A stretch of 64,000 bases of DNA, taken from contig CAJMNR010000016.1 of assembly GCA_905214875.1 (NCBI GenBank), positions 1 to 64,000 on the forward strand. The letters run 5' to 3'. This document shows, piece after piece, positions 54,585-63,997 of the stretch. This DNA comes from an uncultured bacterium (GTDB lineage: Bacteria > Bacillota > Clostridia > Lachnospirales > Lachnospiraceae). The notes under the pieces were generated by a model, which had not been told where the DNA came from, searched no databases, and saw only the letters and a list, made by a program, of their open reading frames with translations. The translations under genes were made by a program, and so were the position numbers. Every line of letters starts with the position of its first letter. The first letter of the stretch is position 1.

Positions 54585-55772
54585 ATGAATACAGATAAGA
54601 ACGATTTGAAAAAAAAGATGTTCCTCATTGCGTTCACAGTACTGCTTTTCGTAGGAGCACAAAAGATTACGTCCATCCTAGGACTCATTCGTAATGTAGC
54701 ACGCCTCTTTATGCCGTTTATCATTGGTGGATGTTTTGCATTTATCATCAATATTCCAATGCGGTTCATCGAGACATATCTGCTGCCTAAAGTTAAGAAT
54801 AAGACACTTCAGCAATTCCATAGATCCGTCAGTCTGACATTGTCACTTTTAATTGTTGTAAGCATTATTGGAATCTTAAGTTTCCTAATTATTCCAGAAT
54901 TCATAAACAAGATCGGACTCTTAATCAATAACTTCAGCTATTTTATTGAGACACTCGGTCATAAAATCAATGAATATGCTAAGACAAACCCTCAGATTCA
55001 AGAATGGCTGACAGAACTTAACCTTGACTGGGCATCCATTGGAAGCAATGTAACTAGGTACATAAAAGATTTCTGCGATACTTTATTCTCCTCCACTTTG
55101 AATATCATCTCTTCGGTCATCAACGGCCTTATGAACCTGATGATCAGCATTATGTTTGCACTTTATCTACTAAGCAGGAAAGAAGATATTCTGAATGAAG
55201 GAAAACAAGTACTTTACGGCTATGTACCTGAACATTTTGCAAAGAAACTGCACCGTTTTCTTGTAATCAGTAATGAGACATTCCATAACTTTATAACAGG
55301 ACAATGTCTAGAGGCAATCATTCAGTTTACCCTCTTCTTTATCCTGCTTACATTTTTAAATTACCCATATGCTTTATTAATTAGTGTGTTTATCAGTTTT
55401 ATGTCGCTGATTCCAATACTAGGCTCCTATATCTCCAGTTATACATCAGCCTTCCTAATCCTTATGATCAATCCATGGAAAGCTTTGTTTTTCCTTATTT
55501 TATTTATGATTGTCCAACAGCTAGATTCCAGCTTTATCTATCCGAAAGTAGTTGGCAACTCCGTTGGTCTTCCTCCAATGTGGGTCATCATGGCCGTAAC
55601 CATTGGTGGACGAGTTCTTGGAATTCTTGGTATGGTGACGTTCATTCCACTTGCTTCAATCATATATCACTATATTGGCGAAGGGGCAAGAAAACGCCTG
55701 ATTAAAAAGAACATCAACATTGAAGACTGTATAATTGATAAAGATACCGTCTTTGAAAACGATGACTTGTAA
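54585..55772 (+). CDS. AI-2E family (UPF0118) membrane transporter, second copy
   Basis: This 395-residue protein has about eight membrane helices. The family block SLIPILGSYISSYTSAFLILMINP (about 273-296) and QLDSSFIYPKVVGNSVGLPPMWVIMAV are diagnostic. It is a paralogue of the 30.0-kb protein but only distantly similar. Substrate unknown (AI-2, sodium or other efflux reported for members). It is followed by a terminator shared with the convergent Na/Pi gene. Confidence 0.87.
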   Translation: MNTDKNDLKKKMFLIAFTVLLFVGAQKITSILGLIRNVARLFMPFIIGGCFAFIINIPMRFIETYLLPKVKNKTLQQFHRSVSLTLSLLIVVSIIGILSFLIIPEFINKIGLLINNFSYFIETLGHKINEYAKTNPQIQEWLTELNLDWASIGSNVTRYIKDFCDTLFSSTLNIISSVINGLMNLMISIMFALYLLSRKEDILNEGKQVLYGYVPEHFAKKLHRFLVISNETFHNFITGQCLEAIIQFTLFFILLTFLNYPYALLISVFISFMSLIPILGSYISSYTSAFLILMINPWKALFFLILFMIVQQLDSSFIYPKVVGNSVGLPPMWVIMAVTIGGRVLGILGMVTFIPLASIIYHYIGEGARKRLIKKNINIEDCIIDKDTVFENDDL

Positions 55773-55809
55773 CTAAGAGGGTCTCTTCGGATTCCTTATT
55801 CTTTATACA

Positions 55810-55855
55810 AAGAGAGTAACAAACTTAAATGGTCTGTTACTCTCTTTCTTTCTAT
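55810..55855. terminator. Bidirectional terminator, AI-2E / Na-Pi genes
   Basis: AAAGAGAGTAACA and TGTTACTCTCTTT are perfect inverted copies over a 14-base loop with T-rich flanks. Confidence 0.82.
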
Positions 55856-55876
55856 AGAATTATGTTTCAAAAAAAA

Positions 55877-57532
55877 TTATTCTACTACCACATATCCTGC
55901 AATATTGTGTGCATGATCTGCGATACGTTCTAAGTTTGAAATAAAGTCCAAATAGACAACGCCATTTTCGGCACTGCATACACTTTTAGACAAACGAGCA
56001 ATATGCGCTTCGCGAAGAGAGATTTCTAATTGGTCTACTTTCTTTTCATATTCATTTACCTGTGCAGCAATTTCCTTATCATCATGTTCTCTACTGTCTA
56101 AGGACATCTCTACTGCAGTCAAAACATACTTACAAATCTCATCAAGGCCATCATTAGCCTCTTTGCTAAAGGATAATTCATCATTGATTTTATCCTGCGC
56201 AAGCTCTACAAGGTTCTCTGCATGGTCGCCAATACGCTCGATATCATTAATCGAGTACAATAAATTCTTTATGATTTCATGGCTCTTTTCATTGATATTC
56301 AGATTATCTACCCAGACAAGATACTCTGTCAGTACCTTTTCCAGCTCATTGATTTCTTTTTCTCTTGCAAGGACGATATTAATCTTGTCTTTATCATTAT
56401 TACGAAATGCCATAATTGCATTTCTTGTATTCTCCAAAGTCACATTCCCCATCTGAACTACTTCCCTAATTGCAGATTCAATTGCAAAGTTAGGAGTATC
56501 AGATAAACGATGGTCAAGTCTTCCTTTTACTTCTGAAACGATATCTAATTTTTTTACCTTCTCAGGATCATCACGAATGATGAGTTCCGATAATTTCACA
56601 AGCCCTTTGGCAAATGGGAATAAGATAAGTGTATTGAGCACATTGAATACTGAATGGAACAAGGATATTTGCACCGTGTCGATGGATGACTGTGCCCATG
56701 CTCGATTAAATCGAAATAGAATAAACATAACGATACCAAAGATCACCGCTCCTGCCACATTAAATATAAAGTGAATCACTGCTGCACGCTTTGCATTTTT
56801 CTGTGCTCCTGCGCAGCTAATAAGTGCAGTCACGCAAGTACCAATATTCTGTCCTAACGTAATAAAGATAGCAGAATACCAATTTACGATTCCGTTTGTA
56901 GCAAGTGTCTGTAAGATACCAACCGATGCGGAGGAACTTTGTATAATTGCAGTTACTACTGCTCCAACAAGAATTGCCAAAATAGGATTTTTCCCTAATA
57001 CTGCAAATGCATTTACGAAGATTGCAGAGTCTCGATACGGCTTAATCGCTTCACTCATAAAACTTAAGCCGATAAATAACACACCAAATCCTACTAATAT
57101 ATTTCCAGCTTGACGTTTTCCCTCCTTATGGCTGAACATAAGTAAAAATGAGCCAATACCTACAAGTAATGGCGCAAAAAATTCAGGTTTAAATACAGAG
57201 CCCCATTCGTTCATCGATACAATCCATGCTGTAATTGTCGTACCGATATTGGCCCCCATAATAACTCCGACTGCCTGTACCAAGGTAAGCATGCCAGCAT
57301 TAACGAATCCTACTACCATAACGGTAGTGGCAGAACTGCTTTGAATCAAGGCAGTAATCAAGGCTCCCACTAATACCCCCATAAGACGGTTATTTGTTAG
57401 GAACCCCATCAATTTCTTGGTTTTACTTCCTGTGGACTTTTGTAACCCTTCGGCCATTGCATTCATTCCGTATAGAAATAGTCCAAGTCCGCCGATAAAC
57501 TCGAACAAATTGCCAACATCACTGATCGTCAT
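55877..57532 (-). CDS. Na+/Pi-cotransporter with C-terminal PhoU domain
   Basis: This 551-residue protein of the NptA/YjbB type has an N-terminal membrane region with two inverted repeats: LMGVLVGALITALIQSSSAT (about 49-68) and LAILVGAVVTAIIQSSSAS (about 185-203) each carry the QSSSA phosphate-binding loop. The C-terminal third is a helical PhoU domain (MRGNVTLENTRNA-like MGNVTLENTRNAIMAF and SINDIERIGDHAENLVELA). It imports or exports phosphate with sodium. It ends at a terminator shared with the convergent AI-2E gene. Confidence 0.9.
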   Translation of the reverse strand: MTISDVGNLFEFIGGLGLFLYGMNAMAEGLQKSTGSKTKKLMGFLTNNRLMGVLVGALITALIQSSSATTVMVVGFVNAGMLTLVQAVGVIMGANIGTTITAWIVSMNEWGSVFKPEFFAPLLVGIGSFLLMFSHKEGKRQAGNILVGFGVLFIGLSFMSEAIKPYRDSAIFVNAFAVLGKNPILAILVGAVVTAIIQSSSASVGILQTLATNGIVNWYSAIFITLGQNIGTCVTALISCAGAQKNAKRAAVIHFIFNVAGAVIFGIVMFILFRFNRAWAQSSIDTVQISLFHSVFNVLNTLILFPFAKGLVKLSELIIRDDPEKVKKLDIVSEVKGRLDHRLSDTPNFAIESAIREVVQMGNVTLENTRNAIMAFRNNDKDKINIVLAREKEINELEKVLTEYLVWVDNLNINEKSHEIIKNLLYSINDIERIGDHAENLVELAQDKINDELSFSKEANDGLDEICKYVLTAVEMSLDSREHDDKEIAAQVNEYEKKVDQLEISLREAHIARLSKSVCSAENGVVYLDFISNLERIADHAHNIAGYVVVE

Positions 57533-58026
57533 AACTTGCCTCCTAAGTGTATACTAAGAATAATATCGGTGAAATTGCCCGTTTTTATGCAATAGCAAAG
57601 AGCTTTGCTCGCAAAACTCTCCAGGCAGCGAACTTTACCATAAAATAAAAAAGAAGCCATCTGAATGTGCGGCTTCCTTTTTATTTCATGGACTGTATGT
57701 TTTTTTGTATATACCTATTTGTATCCATATACCCTATTAACTACAATAAAAATTGTTTGCTTTGACTTTTTTGCTAGCCTCCCTTCTCCTTATATTCGGA
57801 CATTTTGTATGGATATACCAAGCTCAAAGCTTCGAAATAATAATTGGGGCATTATTATTATCTACAATCTTAATTGTTGTGCGGAAATTAATAGACTATA
57901 TTCGCATGAGTAAAACTCATTTGATACTTCGCTTATTACTATACCAAAGACAAATCTTTTGTTTCTAACCATTTCATGAGAAAATACTTATATCTTTATT
58001 ATGATTTTCTTATGAATCTTAAGAAC
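57533..58026. other. 494-base intergenic region with two hairpins
   Basis: Upstream of the Na/Pi gene lies AGAGTTTTG-N4-CAAAGCTCT on the minus strand (57599-57620), with the same arms as the 36.5-kb terminator. A GAAGCC-N12-GGCTTC hairpin with flanking A and T runs follows (57650-57690); it could end the HD-domain transcript. From 57753 to 57968 a TTG-initiated plus frame encodes two hydrophobic segments (LTFLLASLLLIFGHFVW and IIGALLLSTILIVV), but it has no ribosome binding site. I do not call it a gene. Confidence 0.45.
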
Positions 58027-58650
58027 TTAATTTATCTCAATATTTCCTTGTGTATCTTCTAAGAAATGGGTTGCCTTCTGATCTGCATCATGTAAAGCCC
58101 AAATAACCGGATATTTTTCAATGGCATTGCTTAAAGTCAGCATATTGGCATCATCCGTATATCCCATATGCCAGCGAATCGCATAACGTTCCACTGGTTC
58201 TAAACGCATAAATTCATCAATCATCATAACGGATTTTTCCCCATGTCCATATGGAATCTTGTCGTTAACTTCATAACTTGGATACTGGTACCACTGATTA
58301 TTCTCATCTTTCTTCCATTTCATCACGGTATTATAAAAATGCGTCTTACAAAGGTCATGTAATAAAGACATTATAATCATATTCTCTTCTGTAATTTCTT
58401 GTATCACGCGCCCACATACTACATAAGCATATTTTCCGTCTCTCTCCTGCAATGTCTCCTTAAGGCAGTGAAACACGTTCAAACTATGCTGTAACAATCC
58501 GCCTTCCACGCTTAGATGAAATCTTGTACTTGCTGGAGCCGTATACATATCACTTGCCTTAATATATTTCATAAGCGCCTCTATCCCCGGTCTTGTGACC
58601 TTTGCCATCAGCTCTTCAAATTCTTTTATATTCTCTTCTTTATTTATCAT
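58027..58650 (-). CDS. HD-domain hydrolase
   Basis: This 207-residue HD-superfamily protein has H in LQHSLNVFHCLKE (about 52), the HD pair in MSLLHDLCKTHFYN (about 97-98) and later histidines in GHGEKSVMM and IRWHMGYTD that would bind metal. It is probably a metal-dependent phosphohydrolase on a nucleotide or RNA substrate. Similar proteins often carry an N-terminal OB-fold (YhaM), which is missing here. It is divergent from the alpha/beta hydrolase gene. Confidence 0.83.
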   Translation of the reverse strand: MINKEENIKEFEELMAKVTRPGIEALMKYIKASDMYTAPASTRFHLSVEGGLLQHSLNVFHCLKETLQERDGKYAYVVCGRVIQEITEENMIIMSLLHDLCKTHFYNTVMKWKKDENNQWYQYPSYEVNDKIPYGHGEKSVMMIDEFMRLEPVERYAIRWHMGYTDDANMLTLSNAIEKYPVIWALHDADQKATHFLEDTQGNIEIN

Positions 58651-58739
58651 ACTTTCGCTCCTTTTTTCCGATACTAACCGTTGAATAACTGGTTTCTTGC
58701 TTATATACTATAATAGCTGACTACAAAGGAGGACACAAT

Positions 58740-59357
58740 ATGCAAATTTACGTAAAATCCCATTGGGGTGTTCCATTAAAGGGACGTTTTATAAACAATG
58801 ACAGCGATACCCTCTGCATCATCTTACCCGGAATCGCTTATCTATTAGACCGCTCCTACCTAGACTATGGCAAGAAAATGGCTTCTGAACTAGGCATGGA
58901 TGTCTATGAAATGGAATATGGCTTTCAACTAACAAGAGACAAATTCGACATCGAACGCGAATTTAACTTACTAGCAGACGAGTCTATCGAAGCAATTACA
59001 CGAGCAATTAAAAAGCCATACTCCCGCTATGTAATTATCGGTAAAAGTATCGGCACATGCATCCAAATCTTACTTAACAATGAACTACAGTCCAAAGGCA
59101 AACCAATTACAAATGTTTACCTCAGTCCTATAGATAAAACTGTAGCTATGGGCGTCACAAAAGATTCCCTTGTACTTACGGGCCTATCCGACCCATTGAT
59201 TACTCATGAAAACATCGACCAACTTAAACAGATCGAGGGCACAAAAGTAGTCGCAGTTGAAGGAGCCAATCACTCCCTAGACATCGAAGGAAATATCCTA
59301 AAAACACTAGACGTGCTAAAAGAAAACTTCCTAACAATTAAAGATTTTATTTCCTAA
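58740..59357 (+). CDS. Alpha/beta hydrolase, small
   Basis: This 205-residue alpha/beta-hydrolase-like protein has the nucleophile elbow IIGKSIGTCIQ (Ser about 102), acid candidate D in LTGLSDPLITHE (about 160), and His in VEGANHSLDIEG (about 181). It is shorter than most lipases and has no signal peptide. Substrate unknown. AAAGGAGG lies 11 bases before the ATG. It is read alone; the nad operon starts 160 bases on from its own promoter. Confidence 0.82.
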   Translation: MQIYVKSHWGVPLKGRFINNDSDTLCIILPGIAYLLDRSYLDYGKKMASELGMDVYEMEYGFQLTRDKFDIEREFNLLADESIEAITRAIKKPYSRYVIIGKSIGTCIQILLNNELQSKGKPITNVYLSPIDKTVAMGVTKDSLVLTGLSDPLITHENIDQLKQIEGTKVVAVEGANHSLDIEGNILKTLDVLKENFLTIKDFIS

Positions 59358-59416
59358 GTAATTAGGAGCCATTCACACTATTTTTATTGAATGGCTCCTT
59401 TAATATTGTCAAAACA

Positions 59417-59475
59417 GGTGTCTTGTCATCTGTAAAGTCTCGTGGTATAATGCAGAAGATGTAAAGACACATTGA
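59417..59475 (+). promoter_or_regulatory. nadA promoter with candidate NiaR operators
   Basis: -35 TTGTCA (59423-59428) and -10 TATAAT (59446-59451) are 17 bases apart. The -35 lies inside the imperfect dyad ACAGGTGTCT-TGTCATCTGT (59415-59434). A second motif, GATGTAAAGACACAT, lies just after the -10 region and shares TGTAAAG and an inverted GTGTCTT. These are reasonable sites for the NiaR encoded at the end of this operon. Confidence 0.65.
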
Positions 59476-59517
59476 GAATATTTGTAAATTATTAATTTAC
59501 GAAGGGAGAACAATACT

Positions 59518-60426
59518 ATGCCTCAAATGATAGACGAGATCAACGCACTAAAGAAAGAAAAGAATGCAGTCATTCTCGCCCACTATTACGTAAATGACGA
59601 TGTCCAGGCAATTGCTGATTACATAGGGGATTCCTTTTATTTAAGCAAAATCGCCACACAAGTGGAACAAGATACCATCGTATTTTGCGGAGTATCCTTT
59701 ATGGGAGAAAGCGCTAAAATACTAAATCCAGAAAAAACAGTTCTTATGCCAGACGAAAGTGCAGATTGCCCAATGGCACATATGGCAGATGTAGATAAGA
59801 TTGAAGAAATGAGAGCACAATACGATGACCTTGCCGTTGTATGTTACATAAACTCAACAAGTGAATTAAAAGCACATTCCGATGTATGTGTTACTTCCTC
59901 CAATGCAATCAAAATCGTAAACGCATTACCAAATAAAAACATTTATTTTATCCCAGATGAACATTTGGGACAATTCGTTGCAGAAAAATGTCCAGACAAG
60001 AACTTTATCTTCAACAAAGGGTTCTGCCATGTACATACAAGTATTAGCGTAGAAAACTTAGAGAAAGCAAAAGCTGCAAAACCAAATGCCTTAATTCTTG
60101 CTCATCCAGAATGTAAATTAGAAGTTCTGGCAATGGCAGACTATATTGGAAGCACTTCTGGAATCATAGACTATGCCACCGAAAGCGATGCAGAAGAATT
60201 TATCATTTGCACTGAAATGGGTGTCCTATATGAATTAAGGCAAAAGAATCCAGACAAGAAATTCTACTCCGTAGGAATTCGCCAATACTGTCCAAATATG
60301 AAACGTATTACCGTAGAGAAGGTAAAAAATGCTCTACTAAATAATGAAACACAAGTTACTGTAAGTGAAGAAAGACGTAAGGCTGCCCTTCGTCCACTTG
60401 CAAAAATGTTAGAACTTGCGAAATAG
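59518..60426 (+). CDS. nadA: Quinolinate synthase A
   Basis: This 302-residue protein has the three-fold NadA architecture. Candidate cluster cysteines are in FCGVSFMGESA (about 57), HPECKLEV (about 198) and RQYCPNMKR (about 259), as expected for one [4Fe-4S] cluster. The active-site HYYV (about 22-25) and STSGIIDY are conserved. It condenses iminoaspartate with dihydroxyacetone phosphate to form quinolinate. It leads the nadA-nadB-nadC-niaR operon; nadB starts eight bases after it. Confidence 0.95.
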   Translation: MPQMIDEINALKKEKNAVILAHYYVNDDVQAIADYIGDSFYLSKIATQVEQDTIVFCGVSFMGESAKILNPEKTVLMPDESADCPMAHMADVDKIEEMRAQYDDLAVVCYINSTSELKAHSDVCVTSSNAIKIVNALPNKNIYFIPDEHLGQFVAEKCPDKNFIFNKGFCHVHTSISVENLEKAKAAKPNALILAHPECKLEVLAMADYIGSTSGIIDYATESDAEEFIICTEMGVLYELRQKNPDKKFYSVGIRQYCPNMKRITVEKVKNALLNNETQVTVSEERRKAALRPLAKMLELAK

Positions 60427-60434
60427 GTGATTAT

Positions 60435-61799
60435 ATGAAAACTGAAGCAGATGTAATTATTGTCGGCTGTGGTGTTGCAGGGCTCTTCTGTGCCCTCAAC
60501 CTTCCTAGAGACAAACAAATCCTAATGATATCAAAAGACGCCATCGACCATAGCGATTCCTTCTTAGCACAAGGAGGAATCTGCGTCCAACGAAACGATG
60601 ACGATTACCAAGGATATTTTGAAGATACGATGAGAGCAGGACACTATGAAAATGACCCTGACTCCGTAGAGATTATGATTCGCTCCTCACGTGAAATCAT
60701 CAACGACTTACTCCACTATGGAGTTGATTTCGAACGTGAAAATGGCGAATTAATTTATACAAGAGAAGGTGCACACAGAGTCAACCGAATCCTCTTCCAT
60801 AAAGACATTACCGGAAAAGAAATCACGTCTAAGCTTCTTGCCAGTGTAGAAAAACTTGATAACGTTACAATCAAAGAATACTGTACCATGGTAGATATTA
60901 TCGAGCAAGATAACACATGCTATGGTGTCGTTGTAAGAGAACAAGATGACTCACTGACAACCATTACTGCCCCATATACGGTATTTGCCTGTGGCGGCAT
61001 AGGTGGACTCTATGACAATAGCACAAACTTCCCTCATTTAACAGGAGATGCACTTGCCATTGCATTAAATCATGACATCGAATTAGAGAACCCTGACTAC
61101 ATACAGATTCATCCGACTACCCTCTATTCCAAAAAACCAGGCAGACGCTTCCTGATTTCAGAATCCGTTCGTGGGGAAGGTGCCATTCTGCTAAATAAAA
61201 ATAAAGAACGTTTCGTCAATGAACTTCTACCTCGTGATATCGTTACAAAAGAGATTCACAAGCAGATGAAAAAAGATAATATGCCTTATGTCTGGCTATC
61301 CATGGAACCAATTGACCATGATGAGATTATCAGACATTTTCCAAATATCTATGAACGCTGCTTGGAAGAAGGATATGATCCAACAAAAGAATGTATTCCT
61401 GTCGTACCAAGCCAACACTATTTTATGGGCGGCATCCATGTAGATCTTGATAGCAAGACAACGATGGAAAACCTATTTGCAGTTGGTGAAACAAGCTGTA
61501 ACGGCGTACATGGTGCCAATCGTTTAGCAAGCAACTCCCTATTAGAGAGCCTTGTGTTTGCCAAACGTGCAGCCTTACACATGACAAATGGATTTGAATC
61601 CTGCTATCCACAATACCTAAAGGCATTAGCAAACGATATTATCTCCACCGTATCACTTTCCGACTATGCAGACAAAGAACAATTACAAGCAACTTATAAA
61701 CAAATGATATTAGAAGAAATTGAAAGGATGAAGAAAGAACATGAACAATCAGATCACCATGAAGTTAAACGCAGATCAGTTAATTATGCAGGCGCTTAG
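60435..61799 (+). CDS. nadB: L-aspartate oxidase
   Basis: This 454-residue FAD-dependent enzyme has the N-terminal dinucleotide loop VIIVGCGVAGLFCAL and the flavin-linked SFLAQGGICVQ; active-site segments are IHPTTLY, SESVRGEGA and RDIVTKEI. The late motif GETSCNGVHGANRLASNSL is typical of aspartate oxidase and fumarate reductase flavoproteins. It oxidises aspartate to iminoaspartate for NadA. In anaerobes fumarate may replace oxygen as acceptor. Its 3' end overlaps nadC by 59 bases. Confidence 0.94.
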   Translation: MKTEADVIIVGCGVAGLFCALNLPRDKQILMISKDAIDHSDSFLAQGGICVQRNDDDYQGYFEDTMRAGHYENDPDSVEIMIRSSREIINDLLHYGVDFERENGELIYTREGAHRVNRILFHKDITGKEITSKLLASVEKLDNVTIKEYCTMVDIIEQDNTCYGVVVREQDDSLTTITAPYTVFACGGIGGLYDNSTNFPHLTGDALAIALNHDIELENPDYIQIHPTTLYSKKPGRRFLISESVRGEGAILLNKNKERFVNELLPRDIVTKEIHKQMKKDNMPYVWLSMEPIDHDEIIRHFPNIYERCLEEGYDPTKECIPVVPSQHYFMGGIHVDLDSKTTMENLFAVGETSCNGVHGANRLASNSLLESLVFAKRAALHMTNGFESCYPQYLKALANDIISTVSLSDYADKEQLQATYKQMILEEIERMKKEHEQSDHHEVKRRSVNYAGA

Positions 61800-62595
61800 A
61801 GAAGATATCACAAGTGAAGATATTACAACCAACGCAGTAATGCCCGAAAAACAAGATGGCGAAGTAGACTTAATCTGTAAAGAAGACGGTATCATTGCCG
61901 GCCTTTCAGTCTTCTCCCGCGTCTTTGAATTATTAGACGATACTACCTGTGTCGAGCTTTATGTAAAGGATGGTGATTCTGTACATAAGGGCCAATTGAT
62001 GGGAAAGGTAAAAGGTGACATTCGTGTCCTTCTTTCAGGAGAACGTGTTGCATTAAACTACTTACAACGTATGAGTGGAATCGCTACTTATACCAACTCC
62101 ATCGCATCACTTTTAAAAGGCTCCAAGACAAAGCTACTAGATACACGTAAGACAACTCCAAACATGAGGCTCTTTGAAAAATATGCGGTTAAAGTTGGTG
62201 GCGGTCATAATCACCGCTACAACCTATCTGATGGAATCTTATTAAAGGACAACCATATCGGAGCTGCCGGAAGCATTACAAAAGCAATTGCCATGGCAAA
62301 GGACTACGCTTCTTTTGTTCGTAAAATTGAAGTCGAAGTAGAAAACCTTGATATGGTAAAGGAAGCCGTTGAAGCTGGCGCTGACATTATCATGCTTGAT
62401 AACATGTCCCATGATATGATGAAGGAAGCAATTGCATTTATCGATGGAAGAGCCGAAACCGAATGTTCTGGAAATGTAACAAAAGAGAATATTAAGAATA
62501 TTATCGATCTTGGTGTTGATTATGTATCCAGTGGTGCTCTCACTCACTCTGCACCAATCATGGATATCTCACTAAAAAACTTACATGCAGTATAG
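61741..62595 (+). CDS. nadC: Nicotinate-nucleotide pyrophosphorylase (carboxylating)
   Basis: This 284-residue protein is the usual NadC length. Active-site motifs are RVALNYLQRMSGIAT, LDTRKTTPNMR (about 138-148), KVGGGHNHRYNLSDGILLKDNH and DIIMLDNMS. It converts quinolinate and PRPP to nicotinate mononucleotide. The first ATG lies inside nadB; a second ATG six codons on has no better ribosome binding site, so the first is kept. It ends 37 bases before niaR. Confidence 0.94.
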   Translation: MNNQITMKLNADQLIMQALREDITSEDITTNAVMPEKQDGEVDLICKEDGIIAGLSVFSRVFELLDDTTCVELYVKDGDSVHKGQLMGKVKGDIRVLLSGERVALNYLQRMSGIATYTNSIASLLKGSKTKLLDTRKTTPNMRLFEKYAVKVGGGHNHRYNLSDGILLKDNHIGAAGSITKAIAMAKDYASFVRKIEVEVENLDMVKEAVEAGADIIMLDNMSHDMMKEAIAFIDGRAETECSGNVTKENIKNIIDLGVDYVSSGALTHSAPIMDISLKNLHAV

Positions 62596-62632
62596 GCCGA
62601 AACTATTGTTTTAAGAAAGGAACCTTTTAATT

Positions 62633-63136
62633 ATGACTGGAATCGAACGTAGGGAACAAATTCTTGATTCATTAAATGACAGTACGGTTCCTATTTCTGG
62701 GACAGAACTAGCCAGGCAATTTTCCGTCAGCAGGCAGGTCATCGTACAAGACATTGCCGTACTCCGTGCTTCTGGCTACGATATCTTTTCCACCAATAAA
62801 GGATATTTGTTAAGACAAAAGGCCGTACATAAGCGTGTCATCAAATTAATACATCAAGAAGACCAGATTCAAGAAGAGCTTACAACGATTGTTGACCTTG
62901 GTGGAAAGATTGAAGACATCTTCATTTATCACAGCCTTTATGGAAAACTTCGTGCTGAACTCTCCATAAAATCACGTCGTGACATCGATAACTTTTTACA
63001 TGAGTATGAAAATGATTCTGCCAATCCTATGAAATCGACGACTCTTTCAACTCATTACCATACAGTGCTAGCCGATTCCGAAGAGACACTCAATCTCATC
63101 GAAGACTCTCTAAAGAAAAAGCATTTAGCATTCTAG
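62633..63136 (+). CDS. niaR: Niacin-responsive repressor NiaR (NadR/YrxA type)
   Basis: This 167-residue protein has an N-terminal HTH (ISGTELARQFSVSRQVIVQDIAVLRA, about 22-47) and a C-terminal 3H domain whose conserved histidines appear in HKRVIKLIH, IYHSLYG and THYHTVLAD. Members repress NAD synthesis and niacin uptake when niacin is present. Its place at the end of nadA-nadB-nadC implies autoregulation. The last five codons and stop are duplicated in tandem. Confidence 0.92.
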   Translation: MTGIERREQILDSLNDSTVPISGTELARQFSVSRQVIVQDIAVLRASGYDIFSTNKGYLLRQKAVHKRVIKLIHQEDQIQEELTTIVDLGGKIEDIFIYHSLYGKLRAELSIKSRRDIDNFLHEYENDSANPMKSTTLSTHYHTVLADSEETLNLIEDSLKKKHLAF

Positions 63137-63150
63137 CATTTAGCATTCTA
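63121..63150 (+). repeat. 15-bp tandem duplication at the niaR stop codon
   Basis: GCATTTAGCATTCTA occurs at 63121-63135 and again at 63136-63150. The first copy supplies the end of the protein (HLAF) and the TAG; the second repeats HLAF and a TAA. Confidence 0.9.
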
Positions 63151-63179
63151 ATAAAACTAACGAAACACGCATAAATATA

Positions 63180-63238
63180 AGGCAGGCATGCCATAGATGA
63201 CAAGGATCACCTATGACATGCCTGCCGCTTTTTTGTAT
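63180..63238 (+). terminator. Terminator of the nad operon
   Basis: GGCAGGCATG-CATAG faces CTATG-CATGCCTGCC with one mismatch over a 14-base loop, followed by GCTTTTTT. Confidence 0.88.
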
Positions 63239-63274
63239 ATCAAAATCGTATTAGCTCATCTAAAAACAGCCCAC

Positions 63275-63997
63275 TTAATCTACGATTTCTGAGATATAGC
63301 TTTTTAAACGAAGATAATCTTCTTTTGTTATGAGAATCTTATTTCCCTTCTTTCGAACACAGCCTTTTTCCATTAAGTTGGCTAACGATCTGGTGATTGT
63401 CTTAACGCTTACGCCAGTGCAATCCGAAAGGTCCTGTCTTGTAAGTCTTACCTGGCAGAGTCCGTCCATTTCAAATTGATCGTAGTAATTCACCATAAAA
63501 TATGCCAGACGGTCTACGGCTTGCATGAAAAGATATACACGCTCTCTTCTGGACTGGTTCATAAGATGAAGTGCTGTTTGAGAAGACTCGATAAATAATG
63601 CCGTTACATCTTCTTTTACCCATTTTTCGTATACTACCTTCGGAAGCTTGATCAGCCTGCAAGAAGTGGATGCCATAAGTGTCGTCTTATAAGTTGTCTC
63701 ATTTAATAACACTTCCAATGCCCCAAAGGCGATTACTGGCTGGAACCACATAAAGTTATAAATGGCACCTTGGATACGAAAATCGGTTGCTTTAACAAAT
63801 CCTTCTACTAACAGATAAACATTAAGCACTTTTGAATTCTCTGTAATAAAGATATCATTTTTTTCTAATGCAACAACAGAACAGGAGTCATAAACCCATT
63901 CCGGCGCATTTTTAAAGTACTCCTTCATATATTCTTTCGTCCTCATATCGAGCGACTCGAATACCGATTGGATTTCTTTATACTTTGAGCTATTCAT
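63275..63997 (-). CDS. Crp/Fnr family transcriptional regulator
   Basis: This 240-residue protein has an N-terminal cyclic-nucleotide-binding-like beta roll (about 25-140) and a C-terminal winged helix LTRQDLSDCTGVSVKTITRSLANLM with the recognition-helix SVKTITRSL. The roll lacks the RxS phosphate cassette of Crp and the cysteine cluster of Fnr, so neither cAMP nor an iron-sulphur ligand is indicated. Its start is at the window edge; the ribosome binding site is outside. Targets unknown. Confidence 0.88.
   Translation of the reverse strand: MNSSKYKEIQSVFESLDMRTKEYMKEYFKNAPEWVYDSCSVVALEKNDIFITENSKVLNVYLLVEGFVKATDFRIQGAIYNFMWFQPVIAFGALEVLLNETTYKTTLMASTSCRLIKLPKVVYEKWVKEDVTALFIESSQTALHLMNQSRRERVYLFMQAVDRLAYFMVNYYDQFEMDGLCQVRLTRQDLSDCTGVSVKTITRSLANLMEKGCVRKKGNKILITKEDYLRLKSYISEIVD

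Noticed and set aside
57753..57968. TTG-initiated plus-strand frame with two hydrophobic segments
   Set aside because: No ribosome binding site or promoter could be seen; AT-rich DNA often yields hydrophobic frames by chance.
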